Of a stretch of DNA of 64,000 bases, positions 43,895 through 51,388 are shown piece by piece. The position numbers and the translations under genes are program-made. The notes under the pieces were generated by a model. The model ran no database searches. It worked only from the letters and a program-made list of their open reading frames with translations, and had not been told where the DNA came from. Location of the stretch: positions 1-64,000 of the forward strand of contig NZ_WHZW01000012.1 in the NCBI RefSeq assembly GCF_010667685.1. The letters run 5' to 3'. Within the stretch, counting starts at the first letter, position 1, and every line of letters starts with the position of its first letter. Source of the DNA: Bifidobacterium aerophilum. Lineage in GTDB: Bacteria > Actinomycetota > Actinomycetes > Actinomycetales > Bifidobacteriaceae.

Positions 43895-44468
43895 TCTCCA
43901 CCGCCTCCAACGCCGCCCGCGCCTTGTTTTTCGCGGCGCGACGCCCGTACAGTCTCGCGCAGAACGAGGTCAACACCTCGGTCATGTCACGTACCAGATC
44001 ATCGTCCAATTCCGTATCGTCCACGACGATGAGACGACGTCCCTGCGCCTTCAACGCGGACTCGACCAGCCCCGCGTTCATACGAGCCAGACGGTCACGA
44101 TGCTCCACGATGATCGTGCCCACGCTCGGGTCGGCAAGAACACGGTTGAGCTTGCGACGCCTGTCGTTCATGCCCGAACCGGTCTCCATGACCACCTGAA
44201 TGTCCGATGCGCCGAGACTGATGGCGAACGCCTTCAACCGGTCCGCCTGACGTTGCAAATCCGCTTTCTGATCGGCCGACGACACGCGCGCATAACACAC
44301 GGTACGGGAACCCGCGACGAGCGTATCGGATTTTTCGTATTTCGGGTCATGAATAAGCCACACGCCCCCGGAACGCTCGAACGGCACGGGCATACGATTC
44401 TCACGACACCACTTCCACACTGTCTGCTCGTTCAACCCCTCACGAACAGCCCACTCCTTAACACGCAT
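43887..44468 (-). CDS. tnpA: IS607-family serine recombinase TnpA
   Basis: A 193-residue transposase. The N-terminal MerR-like helix-turn-helix (MRVKEWAVREGLNEQTVWKW) is followed by a resolvase catalytic domain with CYARVSSADQK (nucleophile Ser63), QADRLKAFAISLG, VMETGSGMNDRR and IIVEHRDRLARMN. Family members excise and insert the element as a circle without strong target preference. All motifs are intact. It is the upstream gene of the element, and tnpB overlaps its last eight bases. Confidence 0.93.
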   Translation of the reverse strand: MRVKEWAVREGLNEQTVWKWCRENRMPVPFERSGGVWLIHDPKYEKSDTLVAGSRTVCYARVSSADQKADLQRQADRLKAFAISLGASDIQVVMETGSGMNDRRRKLNRVLADPSVGTIIVEHRDRLARMNAGLVESALKAQGRRLIVVDDTELDDDLVRDMTEVLTSFCARLYGRRAAKNKARAALEAVENA

Positions 44469-44649
44469 GAATAAACCATAACACAGTCAAACAAGGTAAA
44501 ACAAGTCAAAAACACAACAGCTCACAACCCCCACGCGCACGATCGCGGTCCTCGATGGGTCCGCTCCGGCCGGCGCCGTGTGCCGCGAACCCGTCCGTCT
44601 CGTGAAGAGGCCGGTCGTCGCCGGGACCCCGCGCGCATACGCTGGAGGC

Positions 44650-45318
44650 ATGAGCGAAATTACCGAAACGGCCGCCGACATGCCGTTCACCGACGTGATC
44701 TTCGACTACTGCGACGTGCTGCTGGACTGGAGGCCGCGCCTCGCGTTGGACGGCCTGTACCCGGACGCGGAATTGGACGGGTTCTTCGACCGTGACGCCG
44801 AATACGGGTTCTGGCATTACGACGTGCTATCCGATCTGGGGTGGAGCGAGAAGCGGATCATCGCCGACTATGCGGCGCATCACCATGCCGATGCCATGGA
44901 CGCGGGCTATCCGGTGCAGGTGTTCCGCGACTATTTCGACCGTCAGCAACTCGCCCTGTACGACATGATCGACGGCATGCCGACCCTGTTGCACGATCTG
45001 GATGCCGTCGGGGTGCGGCTGTGGGGGCTGACGAACTTCACCGCTAAGTTCGTGCACGCGGCGCACGCCAAGTTCCCATGGCTGGGACTGTTACAAGACA
45101 CGGTCGTCTCGTCCGAGGAGCGGATCCACAAGCCCGACCCCGAGATCTACCGTCGTGCCATCGTCCGGTTCGGCGTCGATCCGGCGACCACCGCGTTCGT
45201 GGACGACAAGGCCCGCAACGCCGATGCCGCCACCGCCGTCGGCCTCGACGGCATCCGGTTCCTCGACGCGGGACAGGTGCGGGAACGTCTGTTGCGGATG
45301 GCCGGAACCGAATCATGA
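44650..45318 (+). CDS. HAD-superfamily hydrolase (subfamily IA)
   Basis: A 222-residue HAD phosphatase related to YihX-type enzymes. Motif I is VIFDYCDVLLDW, where the usual second acidic partner follows an altered spacer, as is normal in this branch. Motif II is LWGLTNFT, the motif III lysine lies in ERIHKPDPEIY and motif IV is TTAFVDDKARNADAA. The substrate is probably a sugar phosphate or small phosphoester. The ATG at 44650 is preceded by TACGCT six bases upstream with GGAGG too close to act as a normal ribosome-binding site, which suggests a leaderless mRNA. Family B repeats follow the gene. Confidence 0.87.
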   Translation: MSEITETAADMPFTDVIFDYCDVLLDWRPRLALDGLYPDAELDGFFDRDAEYGFWHYDVLSDLGWSEKRIIADYAAHHHADAMDAGYPVQVFRDYFDRQQLALYDMIDGMPTLLHDLDAVGVRLWGLTNFTAKFVHAAHAKFPWLGLLQDTVVSSEERIHKPDPEIYRRAIVRFGVDPATTAFVDDKARNADAATAVGLDGIRFLDAGQVRERLLRMAGTES

Positions 45319-45329
45319 TCGATTGACGA

Positions 45330-45440
45330 GGACTCAGTTGCGGTCGTTTCCGGGCAAAAAACGACCGTGACCAAGCCAGGACGGCGGAACACGGACTCAG
45401 TTCTGGTCTTGTATGGCCGAAAAACGACCGTGACTGAGTC
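45330..45440. repeat. Two degenerate GACTCAGTT...CGACCG inverted repeats (family B)
   Basis: The first unit runs from GGACTCAGTTGCGGTCGTTT (45330-45349) to AAACGACCGTGACCAAG. The second runs from GGACTCAGTTCTGGTC (45393) to AAAACGACCGTGACTGAGTC (45421-45440). They match the family at 21079-21265, and again occupy the space between convergent genes. Confidence 0.75.
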
Positions 45441-45492
45441 GGCATGCCGGAACAGGGACCCAGACAGGGTCGGACCGGGGCCGGAACCTCGT

Positions 45493-46194
45493 TTACACGA
45501 TGCGGCGGTCGGCGGCCCAACGGGTCAGCTCGGTGCGGTTGGACAGCTGAAGTTTGCGCAGCACCGAACTGACATGGGTTTCGACCGTCTTGATCGAGAT
45601 GAACAGCTCCGCCGCCACTTCCTTGTACGTGTAGCCTCGCGCGATCAGCCGCATGACCTCCTGTTCGCGGGCGGACAGCCGATCCAGCTCCTCGTCATGG
45701 CCGCCGGCGGCACCGGCCCCGCCAAGCCCGTCGCCACCGACCGGCACGCCCTGGAATGCCGACAGCACGAATCCGGCCAGCTTCGGAGAGAATACCGCGT
45801 ACCCTTCATGCACCTGGCGAATCGAATTGATGAGATCCTCGCCGGTGATCGTCTTGGTCACATAGCCGCGGGCACCCGCGCGGATCACCGATCCGACGTC
45901 CTGCGGCGAATCGGACACCGACAGCGCGAGGAACGCGGAATGCGGCGAATAGGCGAGCGACTTGGCGAGGATCTCCGCGCCGCCACCGCCTTCGCCTCCC
46001 GGCACATGCACGTCGAGCAGCACCACATCCGGCTTGGTCGCGGCGATCATCGCCACCGAACCCTCCACGTCCGGCGCCTGCCCGACGATCGTGAAATACG
46101 GCTGCAGCGTCGCGATCACGCCCGCCCGGAACATCTCATGGTCGTCCACTACGGCCACGCGAATCGGCGCGGCGTCCTGTCTCCGCTCTTCCAT
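45493..46194 (-). CDS. LuxR/NarL-family response regulator
   Basis: A 233-residue response regulator. The receiver domain shows VAVVDDHEMFRAG, the phospho-acceptor Asp61 in PDVVLLDVHVPG and the conserved Lys in YVTK. After a Gly-rich linker (GGDGLGGAGAAGGHDEE) comes the LuxR helix-turn-helix, LSAREQEVMRLIARGYTYKE, ending LSNRTELTRWAADR. AAGGACAAACG precedes the ATG. It is the second gene of an operon with the PspC-type kinase 61 bases upstream. A likely target is the divergent PspC membrane protein. Confidence 0.94.
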   Translation of the reverse strand: MEERRQDAAPIRVAVVDDHEMFRAGVIATLQPYFTIVGQAPDVEGSVAMIAATKPDVVLLDVHVPGGEGGGGAEILAKSLAYSPHSAFLALSVSDSPQDVGSVIRAGARGYVTKTITGEDLINSIRQVHEGYAVFSPKLAGFVLSAFQGVPVGGDGLGGAGAAGGHDEELDRLSAREQEVMRLIARGYTYKEVAAELFISIKTVETHVSSVLRKLQLSNRTELTRWAADRRIV

Positions 46195-46255
46195 CGTTTG
46201 TCCTTACCCTTCCCGAAATCCTGTCGAACCGTTCGCCGATCCCGCGGCGTGCGGC

Positions 46256-47677
46256 TCACTCGCTCGCATGCGTGCCGGTGCCGCCGCCATGCGGATCGCC
46301 CGCGATCGGCATGTGCATGCGCACTTCCGTGCCCCAGCCCGGCCTCGACACGATTTCCACCGTACCACCGCGCCGCCGCACGCGTCCGATGATCGATTCA
46401 CGGATGCCGAGCCGGCCTTCGGGAATCGTATTGACGTCGAATCCGTCGCCGTGGTCGCGCACGAACACCTCGACCTTGGACGGTCCGGCCTCGCAGTATA
46501 CGGAAACCGGCTCGCCGCCGTGCGTGACCGCGTTGACCAGCGCCTGACCGGTCGCGTCGAGCAGCGCGTCGGTCTGCGCGCTCGGCCGCGCGTCGCCCAC
46601 CGTCACCACTTCGATCGGCTTGCCATGCTCGTCCTCGACGCGAGCGGCGATGTCCTTGATGCCTGCGCTCACCGACCGGTCGGTGGTGGTGCGTTCCTGA
46701 TACAGCCATTCGCGCAGCTCGCGTTCCTGCTGCCTGGCGAGTGCGAACACGGTCGCGGGTTCCTCGCTGTGCAGCTGGATCAGCGCCAACGTCTGCAGGA
46801 CGCCGTCATGCAGATGCGCGGTCATGTCGGCGCGTTCCTCCTCACGTTCCTTCAGCGCGCGTTCGGTGCCCAGATCGCGGATCAGCGAACTGATCCACGG
46901 CACGATCGCGAAACACACTGCGACCAGCAGCAGAAAGCCCGCAAGAATGATCTGCCTCGGTGACGCGCCCCACCCGGGGACCGCCGCATTCATCACGAAC
47001 ACCGCATACGCCACGAACAGCAGTGTCACACTGCCCAGCATCGACCACAACTGGCCGCCGTCCTTCGCGTTGTACTGCAGCCACGCCGCGCCGATGCCGG
47101 CCAACGCGAGCAGTACCGGCAGGATCAGTCTCGATTCGACGCCGCCGAGCGACAACAGCACGGCGACGGCGATGCTGCCCATGCCGGCCAACGCGACCAA
47201 CGCCGGTTTGGGTGCGCGGCGCAACGCCTCGCCGAGGCTTTCGGACGTGCCGTGGTCGGGTGACGGACCGGAAGCGGCGTTGCCTCGTGACAACGGCGAC
47301 TGCGCGACGGTCCGGGTCTGCGCGGCCGCCGCGGCGACCGGGTCTCCGACCGGCACGAACAGCCACAGAAACAGATATGCGGCGGCCCCGGCTCCGAAGA
47401 AGCACGTCGAGACGAGGAATACAAGCCGTACCAGCCATACGGGAATGCCCAGATGCAGGGCCACGCCGCGGCACACGCCGCACAGCATGCGGCCGCGCTT
47501 CGGTCGCATGAGCGGCAGCCGATCGGGACGCGGCGGGCGGACGGCGCGCGGCGTCCCATACGGCGGGCGGTTGTCATATGGCGATCTCGGGGACGATGCC
47601 GATGCGTATGGTGGCGCATATGATCGCGCGTACGCCCCATGCGGCGACGTCTGAGGGGAATGCTCGGGCTGGGTCAT
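46256..47677 (-). CDS. Sensor histidine kinase with N-terminal PspC domain
   Basis: A 473-residue membrane kinase of the NarL/LiaS type. A Pro/Tyr-rich cytoplasmic start is followed by a PspC domain (about 55-115, RGRMLCGVCRGVALHLGIPV and a membrane helix), then about five more membrane helices. The HisKA_3 dimerisation helix has the phospho-His in MTAHLHDGVLQTLAL (about 289), and the ATPase domain has DHGDGFDVNTIPEGRLGI and GGTVEIVSRPGWGTEV. I start at the ATG at 47677 with TGGAAGC upstream; the open frame continues 14 codons further. The PspC module probably senses envelope stress. Confidence 0.93.
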   Translation of the reverse strand: MTQPEHSPQTSPHGAYARSYAPPYASASSPRSPYDNRPPYGTPRAVRPPRPDRLPLMRPKRGRMLCGVCRGVALHLGIPVWLVRLVFLVSTCFFGAGAAAYLFLWLFVPVGDPVAAAAAQTRTVAQSPLSRGNAASGPSPDHGTSESLGEALRRAPKPALVALAGMGSIAVAVLLSLGGVESRLILPVLLALAGIGAAWLQYNAKDGGQLWSMLGSVTLLFVAYAVFVMNAAVPGWGASPRQIILAGFLLLVAVCFAIVPWISSLIRDLGTERALKEREEERADMTAHLHDGVLQTLALIQLHSEEPATVFALARQQERELREWLYQERTTTDRSVSAGIKDIAARVEDEHGKPIEVVTVGDARPSAQTDALLDATGQALVNAVTHGGEPVSVYCEAGPSKVEVFVRDHGDGFDVNTIPEGRLGIRESIIGRVRRRGGTVEIVSRPGWGTEVRMHMPIAGDPHGGGTGTHASE

Positions 47678-47790
47678 GCTTCCATTGTGCCGCCTGACGG
47701 GGAACGTACGGGGTCGCATACGTCATGTTCAGGGGAGAATCAGGGTGTTCCCCGATCCGATTCGCGTGGTCGGACTGCTGTAATGGAACC

Positions 47791-49692
47791 ATGAGCAATT
47801 CGTATGGTCCCTATGCTCCGCAGGATGGCGGAGCCAGTCAGTACACGTCCGGTCCGCAACCCGGCGCGCAACCAGGTCCGCAACCCGGCAATCCGTACGA
47901 CCCATCCTCGTACCCGTACAATGCGTATCCGCACGACGCCAAGCCCCGTGATGTGAACGGCGCTTGCGCGAAGTTCTTCGGCTGGATACGGCGCAGCGGC
48001 ATCATCCGATCCGACGACCGGTGGGTCGGTGGCGTATGCGGCGGTCTGGCCCGGTATTTCAACATCAGTCCGGTATTGATGCGGGCGATCATGGTCGCGG
48101 CCATGCTATGCGGCGGGTTCGGCGCGGCGCTGTACGCGTTCGCGTGGTTCCTGTTGCCGGACGAACGGGACGGTGGCATGCTGTGCGAACGCCTGATCGC
48201 CGGTGACTGGGACTGGGCCTGCCTCGGCGTGGGTCTGTGCTTCGTGATCGGCGTCGGACTGCCCGGAGCCGGAATAATCGCGACGGCCACCGCCGCGTTC
48301 GTGCTGTGGCTGATCGTCGAACGTGAACTGCGCCGACAGCGCGGGTACGGTGCGGGCAGGCCGAATTCCGGCAATCCCGGTGGTTTCACGGGAAACATCG
48401 GGATTGGAGATCCCCGTACCGGGTGTCCGAACGACAGCGGATCCGGTGATGCCCGCTCGTACGGTCAATCGGGCACCTATTCAAACGTGCCTCCGTATCA
48501 GGCCGCATCGGCCGGCGCGACACCGGCGTCGCCGGCTGGAGCGTACCCGTTCGCATCCCCGGCGTCCGGTCCGTCCCCGGCGCCGTCCGGCAGTCCGTTC
48601 GTCGCGGCGGGTAGTGCCGATGCCGTGCCGGACGGTCCCGCCGTGCCAATGACCTCCCCCTACCGCGCGCCGCAACCCAAGCCGGTTCCGATACGCGCCC
48701 GTCGCAAGCCCGCCGGACCGCTCGTAGTCGCCGCGGTCATCGGACTGGCCTGCATTTTCGCGGCCATCGCACTGTACCTGACGAACGACTACACGCTCAC
48801 CTCGCTCATTCGATCGGCGACCCTGTGGATCGGCGCGACCTGCGTGCTTGTCGGCCTGGTCATCCTCGTGCTCGGCATTCGCGGTCGCCGCGCGGGCGGA
48901 CTCGTGCCGCTCGCCTGGCTCGCCGGCATCACCGCCCTGTGCGTGCTCACCGTCAACCTGAGCTACGGCTACATCGCGTCGCACTACGCCGACGCCTACC
49001 GGTCGTACGAAACCGTCTCCGTCCACGGATACGTCGACTACGACGGTTCGATCGCATACTCCGCGAACGACCTGCTCGACGGCGACAGCGCACAGTTCAA
49101 GCATCTGAGCGACGGCGTCGTCTTCGACGGCTCCGACTACGACAACGATCTCGCGCACATCGACCTGTCCGGCTACGCGAGGCGCCCTGCGCATGCCGCC
49201 AAACTGCACAACGGCACCACCGTGCGCACGAACTGTCCGAGCGGCACCATCCATCTCGCGGCCTTGCAGACGCGTGTGGTCATCACGCTGCCCACCGGCT
49301 GCCCGTTCGCGTTCGGCAACGACGACCTGTCCACGTTCGGCGGCAACGCGTACGGCGGACGGTATGCGGCGCTGGTCGGCACGCAGTCGGACGGCATCAA
49401 CCTGGGGAGCTCCACGTTCGCGCAGCAGTCGTATCTCGACAGTGACGATTCGCGTGACGGTGCCATCCGCGGCCGGTCCGCAACCGATGGCCTGACCCGC
49501 GCGAACGGGGCGGACGCGCCGGCATGGCTGCGCGACTACGACTATTACCCGGCCGACGGCACGGAACTGTTCATCGACGTGAAGTATCTGCTGAGCGGGC
49601 GCGTGTTCGTGCGATATCCGGATCGGACCGTGGGTGACAACGCCGATCTGTTCGGCGCGAAAGCGGCCGCCCAGGACCGGGATGACGATTGA
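47791..49692 (+). CDS. PspC-domain membrane protein
   Basis: A 633-residue membrane protein, divergent from the kinase operon. After a Pro/Tyr/Gly-rich N-terminus comes a PspC domain (about 70-130, RWVGGVCGGLARYFNISPVL), more membrane helices, and a Pro/Ala/Ser-rich linker (about 225-300). A second membrane cluster follows (PAGPLVVAAVIGLACIFAAI onward). The C-terminus is an extracytoplasmic beta-rich domain with SGTIHLAALQTRVVITLP and RVFVRYPDRTVGD, resembling the LiaF-type repeat. TGGAACC precedes the ATG. It is probably a target or regulator of the two-component system next door. Confidence 0.85.
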   Translation: MSNSYGPYAPQDGGASQYTSGPQPGAQPGPQPGNPYDPSSYPYNAYPHDAKPRDVNGACAKFFGWIRRSGIIRSDDRWVGGVCGGLARYFNISPVLMRAIMVAAMLCGGFGAALYAFAWFLLPDERDGGMLCERLIAGDWDWACLGVGLCFVIGVGLPGAGIIATATAAFVLWLIVERELRRQRGYGAGRPNSGNPGGFTGNIGIGDPRTGCPNDSGSGDARSYGQSGTYSNVPPYQAASAGATPASPAGAYPFASPASGPSPAPSGSPFVAAGSADAVPDGPAVPMTSPYRAPQPKPVPIRARRKPAGPLVVAAVIGLACIFAAIALYLTNDYTLTSLIRSATLWIGATCVLVGLVILVLGIRGRRAGGLVPLAWLAGITALCVLTVNLSYGYIASHYADAYRSYETVSVHGYVDYDGSIAYSANDLLDGDSAQFKHLSDGVVFDGSDYDNDLAHIDLSGYARRPAHAAKLHNGTTVRTNCPSGTIHLAALQTRVVITLPTGCPFAFGNDDLSTFGGNAYGGRYAALVGTQSDGINLGSSTFAQQSYLDSDDSRDGAIRGRSATDGLTRANGADAPAWLRDYDYYPADGTELFIDVKYLLSGRVFVRYPDRTVGDNADLFGAKAAAQDRDDD

Positions 49693-49715
49693 TTCGAGTA
49701 CGTGAAGGAGCGATG

Positions 49716-50633
49716 ATGACGAACGATCAGGACGACAAGACGATGCCGCTGACCACGCCGCTGCCGACGGTTGCCGGACCGGCCGACGGGGAGACTCCTG
49801 CGCCGACGGCCGTGCTGCCGGAAGTCTCCGACGACAAGATCACGGTGCTTCCGGTCGACGATCAGGAACCTGCCACGATGGTGCTGACCACGGCCGCCGA
49901 CACGTCGAACACGATGGTGATGGACGCGGTTGACGGCGATGCCGCGCCGCACTCGGACGATCCGTTGCATCTGCGCGATGTCGCGGATATCGAGCCGACC
50001 GAGTCGATCGAGCCGGCCGATCCGACCGGGACGGTTGAGCCGACTAAGCCGATTCGGGCAACGGCGCCTCTGCCGATGAGCGCAACCGATACGTCATCGA
50101 CGATTCCGTTGTACACCGCGGTCCGCTCGCCGCAATCCGACCCGTTCGCCACCGATGAACGGAATACTCCGGCGACGGGGGCGTCCGAAGCGGTCGACGC
50201 GTCCGGAACGGTCGACTCGGCCGCTTCCGCTGCCGGCGCGGCGTTTGGCGCCGGTCCGAGCGGCGCGGCGGATACGGGACACCCGCAGCCGCCGACAGCC
50301 GGCCAGTCCTACGCGCCGACGCCGGGTGGTCCGATACCGCCGATCACGACGCCGGCCGGGTCCGCGGCACAACCGGAGATCATCCGCAAAACCGGACCGA
50401 GCGCCGCGACGATCATGCTGGGCGTATGTGTGCTGGTGCTGGGAGTGATCAGCACATTGCTCGGCATGTATTTCCCGCTGGGCTGGATCCTCCAGTCATG
50501 GACGCTTGACCCGCGCATCACCGCGGCGATCGGATTCGCGGCGATCGGCGGCATTCTCGTGCTTGTCGCGGTGATCTGGTCGATCGCCTCCATGATCTCC
50601 TCCCGCAAACGGCCGGCGCCGGAAGACAAGTAA
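49716..50633 (+). CDS. Hypothetical protein with two C-terminal membrane helices
   Basis: A 305-residue protein whose first 215 residues are low-complexity and rich in Thr, Pro, Ala and Asp (for example EPTESIEPADPTGTVEPTKP). Two membrane helices follow (IMLGVCVLVLGVISTLLGMY and ITAAIGFAAIGGILVLVAVI). I choose the ATG at 49716 because AAGGAGCG gives a five-base spacing; the ATG at 49713 is adjacent. It starts 24 bases after the PspC protein stop, so it is probably in the same operon and linked to the envelope-stress module. The family is unknown. Confidence 0.75.
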   Translation: MTNDQDDKTMPLTTPLPTVAGPADGETPAPTAVLPEVSDDKITVLPVDDQEPATMVLTTAADTSNTMVMDAVDGDAAPHSDDPLHLRDVADIEPTESIEPADPTGTVEPTKPIRATAPLPMSATDTSSTIPLYTAVRSPQSDPFATDERNTPATGASEAVDASGTVDSAASAAGAAFGAGPSGAADTGHPQPPTAGQSYAPTPGGPIPPITTPAGSAAQPEIIRKTGPSAATIMLGVCVLVLGVISTLLGMYFPLGWILQSWTLDPRITAAIGFAAIGGILVLVAVIWSIASMISSRKRPAPEDK

Positions 50634-50642
50634 CGTTCGCCG

Positions 50643-51260
50643 TCACTGTGCGGCTTCGGCTTCGGCGAGATCCGAGAAACCGCCGAACCGCACGGTCGCG
50701 CGAATCGTCTCCTCGGTGAGATTGCGGCCGGCGGCTCGACAATCGTCGATCATCCGGCCGTACAGATCGAGCGTCGCATCGGAATACGTGCCGAGTTCGC
50801 CGCGCAGATACGTCTCGAACGACGTGGCATCGGCGGTGTCCTCCGCAGTGGTCAGCACGCGCATCGCCCGGCCGAGCTTCGGCCAGCGCTCGCGGAACTC
50901 CGCCGCCCATGCGACCTGTGCGGCGATGATCCGTTCCTGCTCGGCGATGCGTTCGTCGGACAGGCGCGGAATATACGGTTCGATGTTCGTGTGGTACTCG
51001 GCAGGCGCGGTCGAAGCCATCATGCGGCCGTATTTCTCGGTGACGAGATTGCGCCCGGCGCGGTCCGCCGCGATCAGATCGTCGAGATAGCTGTCGAGCA
51101 GCGGTTCGGGCCAGGTGAGGAACTGGCTGGTGCGCATCTGGTTGAACACCGGCCAGTTGCCTTGGCAGGCGGCACGCCCGCCCTCGTTGTTGGTGCGCTG
51201 GAACTGGTTCCATTCGAGCCTGACGATACGGGCGATCAGCGCGGTGTTGTCCTTGGTCAT
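50643..51260 (-). CDS. DUF4125-family protein
   Basis: A 205-residue soluble protein. The segment RLEWNQFQRTNNEGGRAACQ, followed by GNWPVFNQMRTSQFLTWPE, is the recognisable DUF4125 core, a family of unknown function common in actinobacteria and firmicutes. Helix-rich throughout, with no membrane segment. It lies downstream of the TPR-DUF4037 gene on the same strand, separated by 128 bases holding a family A repeat. DUF4125 and DUF4037 proteins often appear together, which suggests a shared pathway. It converges with the preceding gene, with nine bases between stops. Confidence 0.85.
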   Translation of the reverse strand: MTKDNTALIARIVRLEWNQFQRTNNEGGRAACQGNWPVFNQMRTSQFLTWPEPLLDSYLDDLIAADRAGRNLVTEKYGRMMASTAPAEYHTNIEPYIPRLSDERIAEQERIIAAQVAWAAEFRERWPKLGRAMRVLTTAEDTADATSFETYLRGELGTYSDATLDLYGRMIDDCRAAGRNLTEETIRATVRFGGFSDLAEAEAAQ

Positions 51261-51301
51261 GATGATCTCCGATGTCTTGTTGGATTTCGTGTGTTGGGGT
51301 T

Positions 51302-51347
51302 CACCCCATCAGTCGGCTTCGCTGACAGCTCCCCCTTCAGGGGAAGC
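51302..51347. repeat. Dispersed hairpin repeat, family A
   Basis: One reversed copy: CACCCCATCAGTC, then GGCTTCGCTGAC, then GCTCCCCCTTCAGGGGAAGC. It sits between the DUF4037 and DUF4125 genes, inside a likely operon. Confidence 0.8.
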
Positions 51348-51388
51348 ATGAGCTAGACCAGTACTCGGCTATAGATGGTTCCCTTCGT

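Larger units (their letters stand above)
42596..44468 (-). mobile_element. IS607-family element (tnpA + tnpB)
   Basis: A serine-recombinase tnpA followed by tnpB with an 8-base overlap, the standard IS607 arrangement. Coordinates give the coding span; the true ends are unresolved and probably lie within about 42530-42596 and 44469-44520. TAAAACAA-type sequence occurs near both limits (as TTGTTTTA in 42600-42608 and as TAAAACAA at about 44495-44505). IS607 elements lack long inverted repeats and leave little target duplication, so ends need comparison with an empty site. The right-end region downstream of tnpB should carry the omega RNA if the system is complete. Confidence 0.8.
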
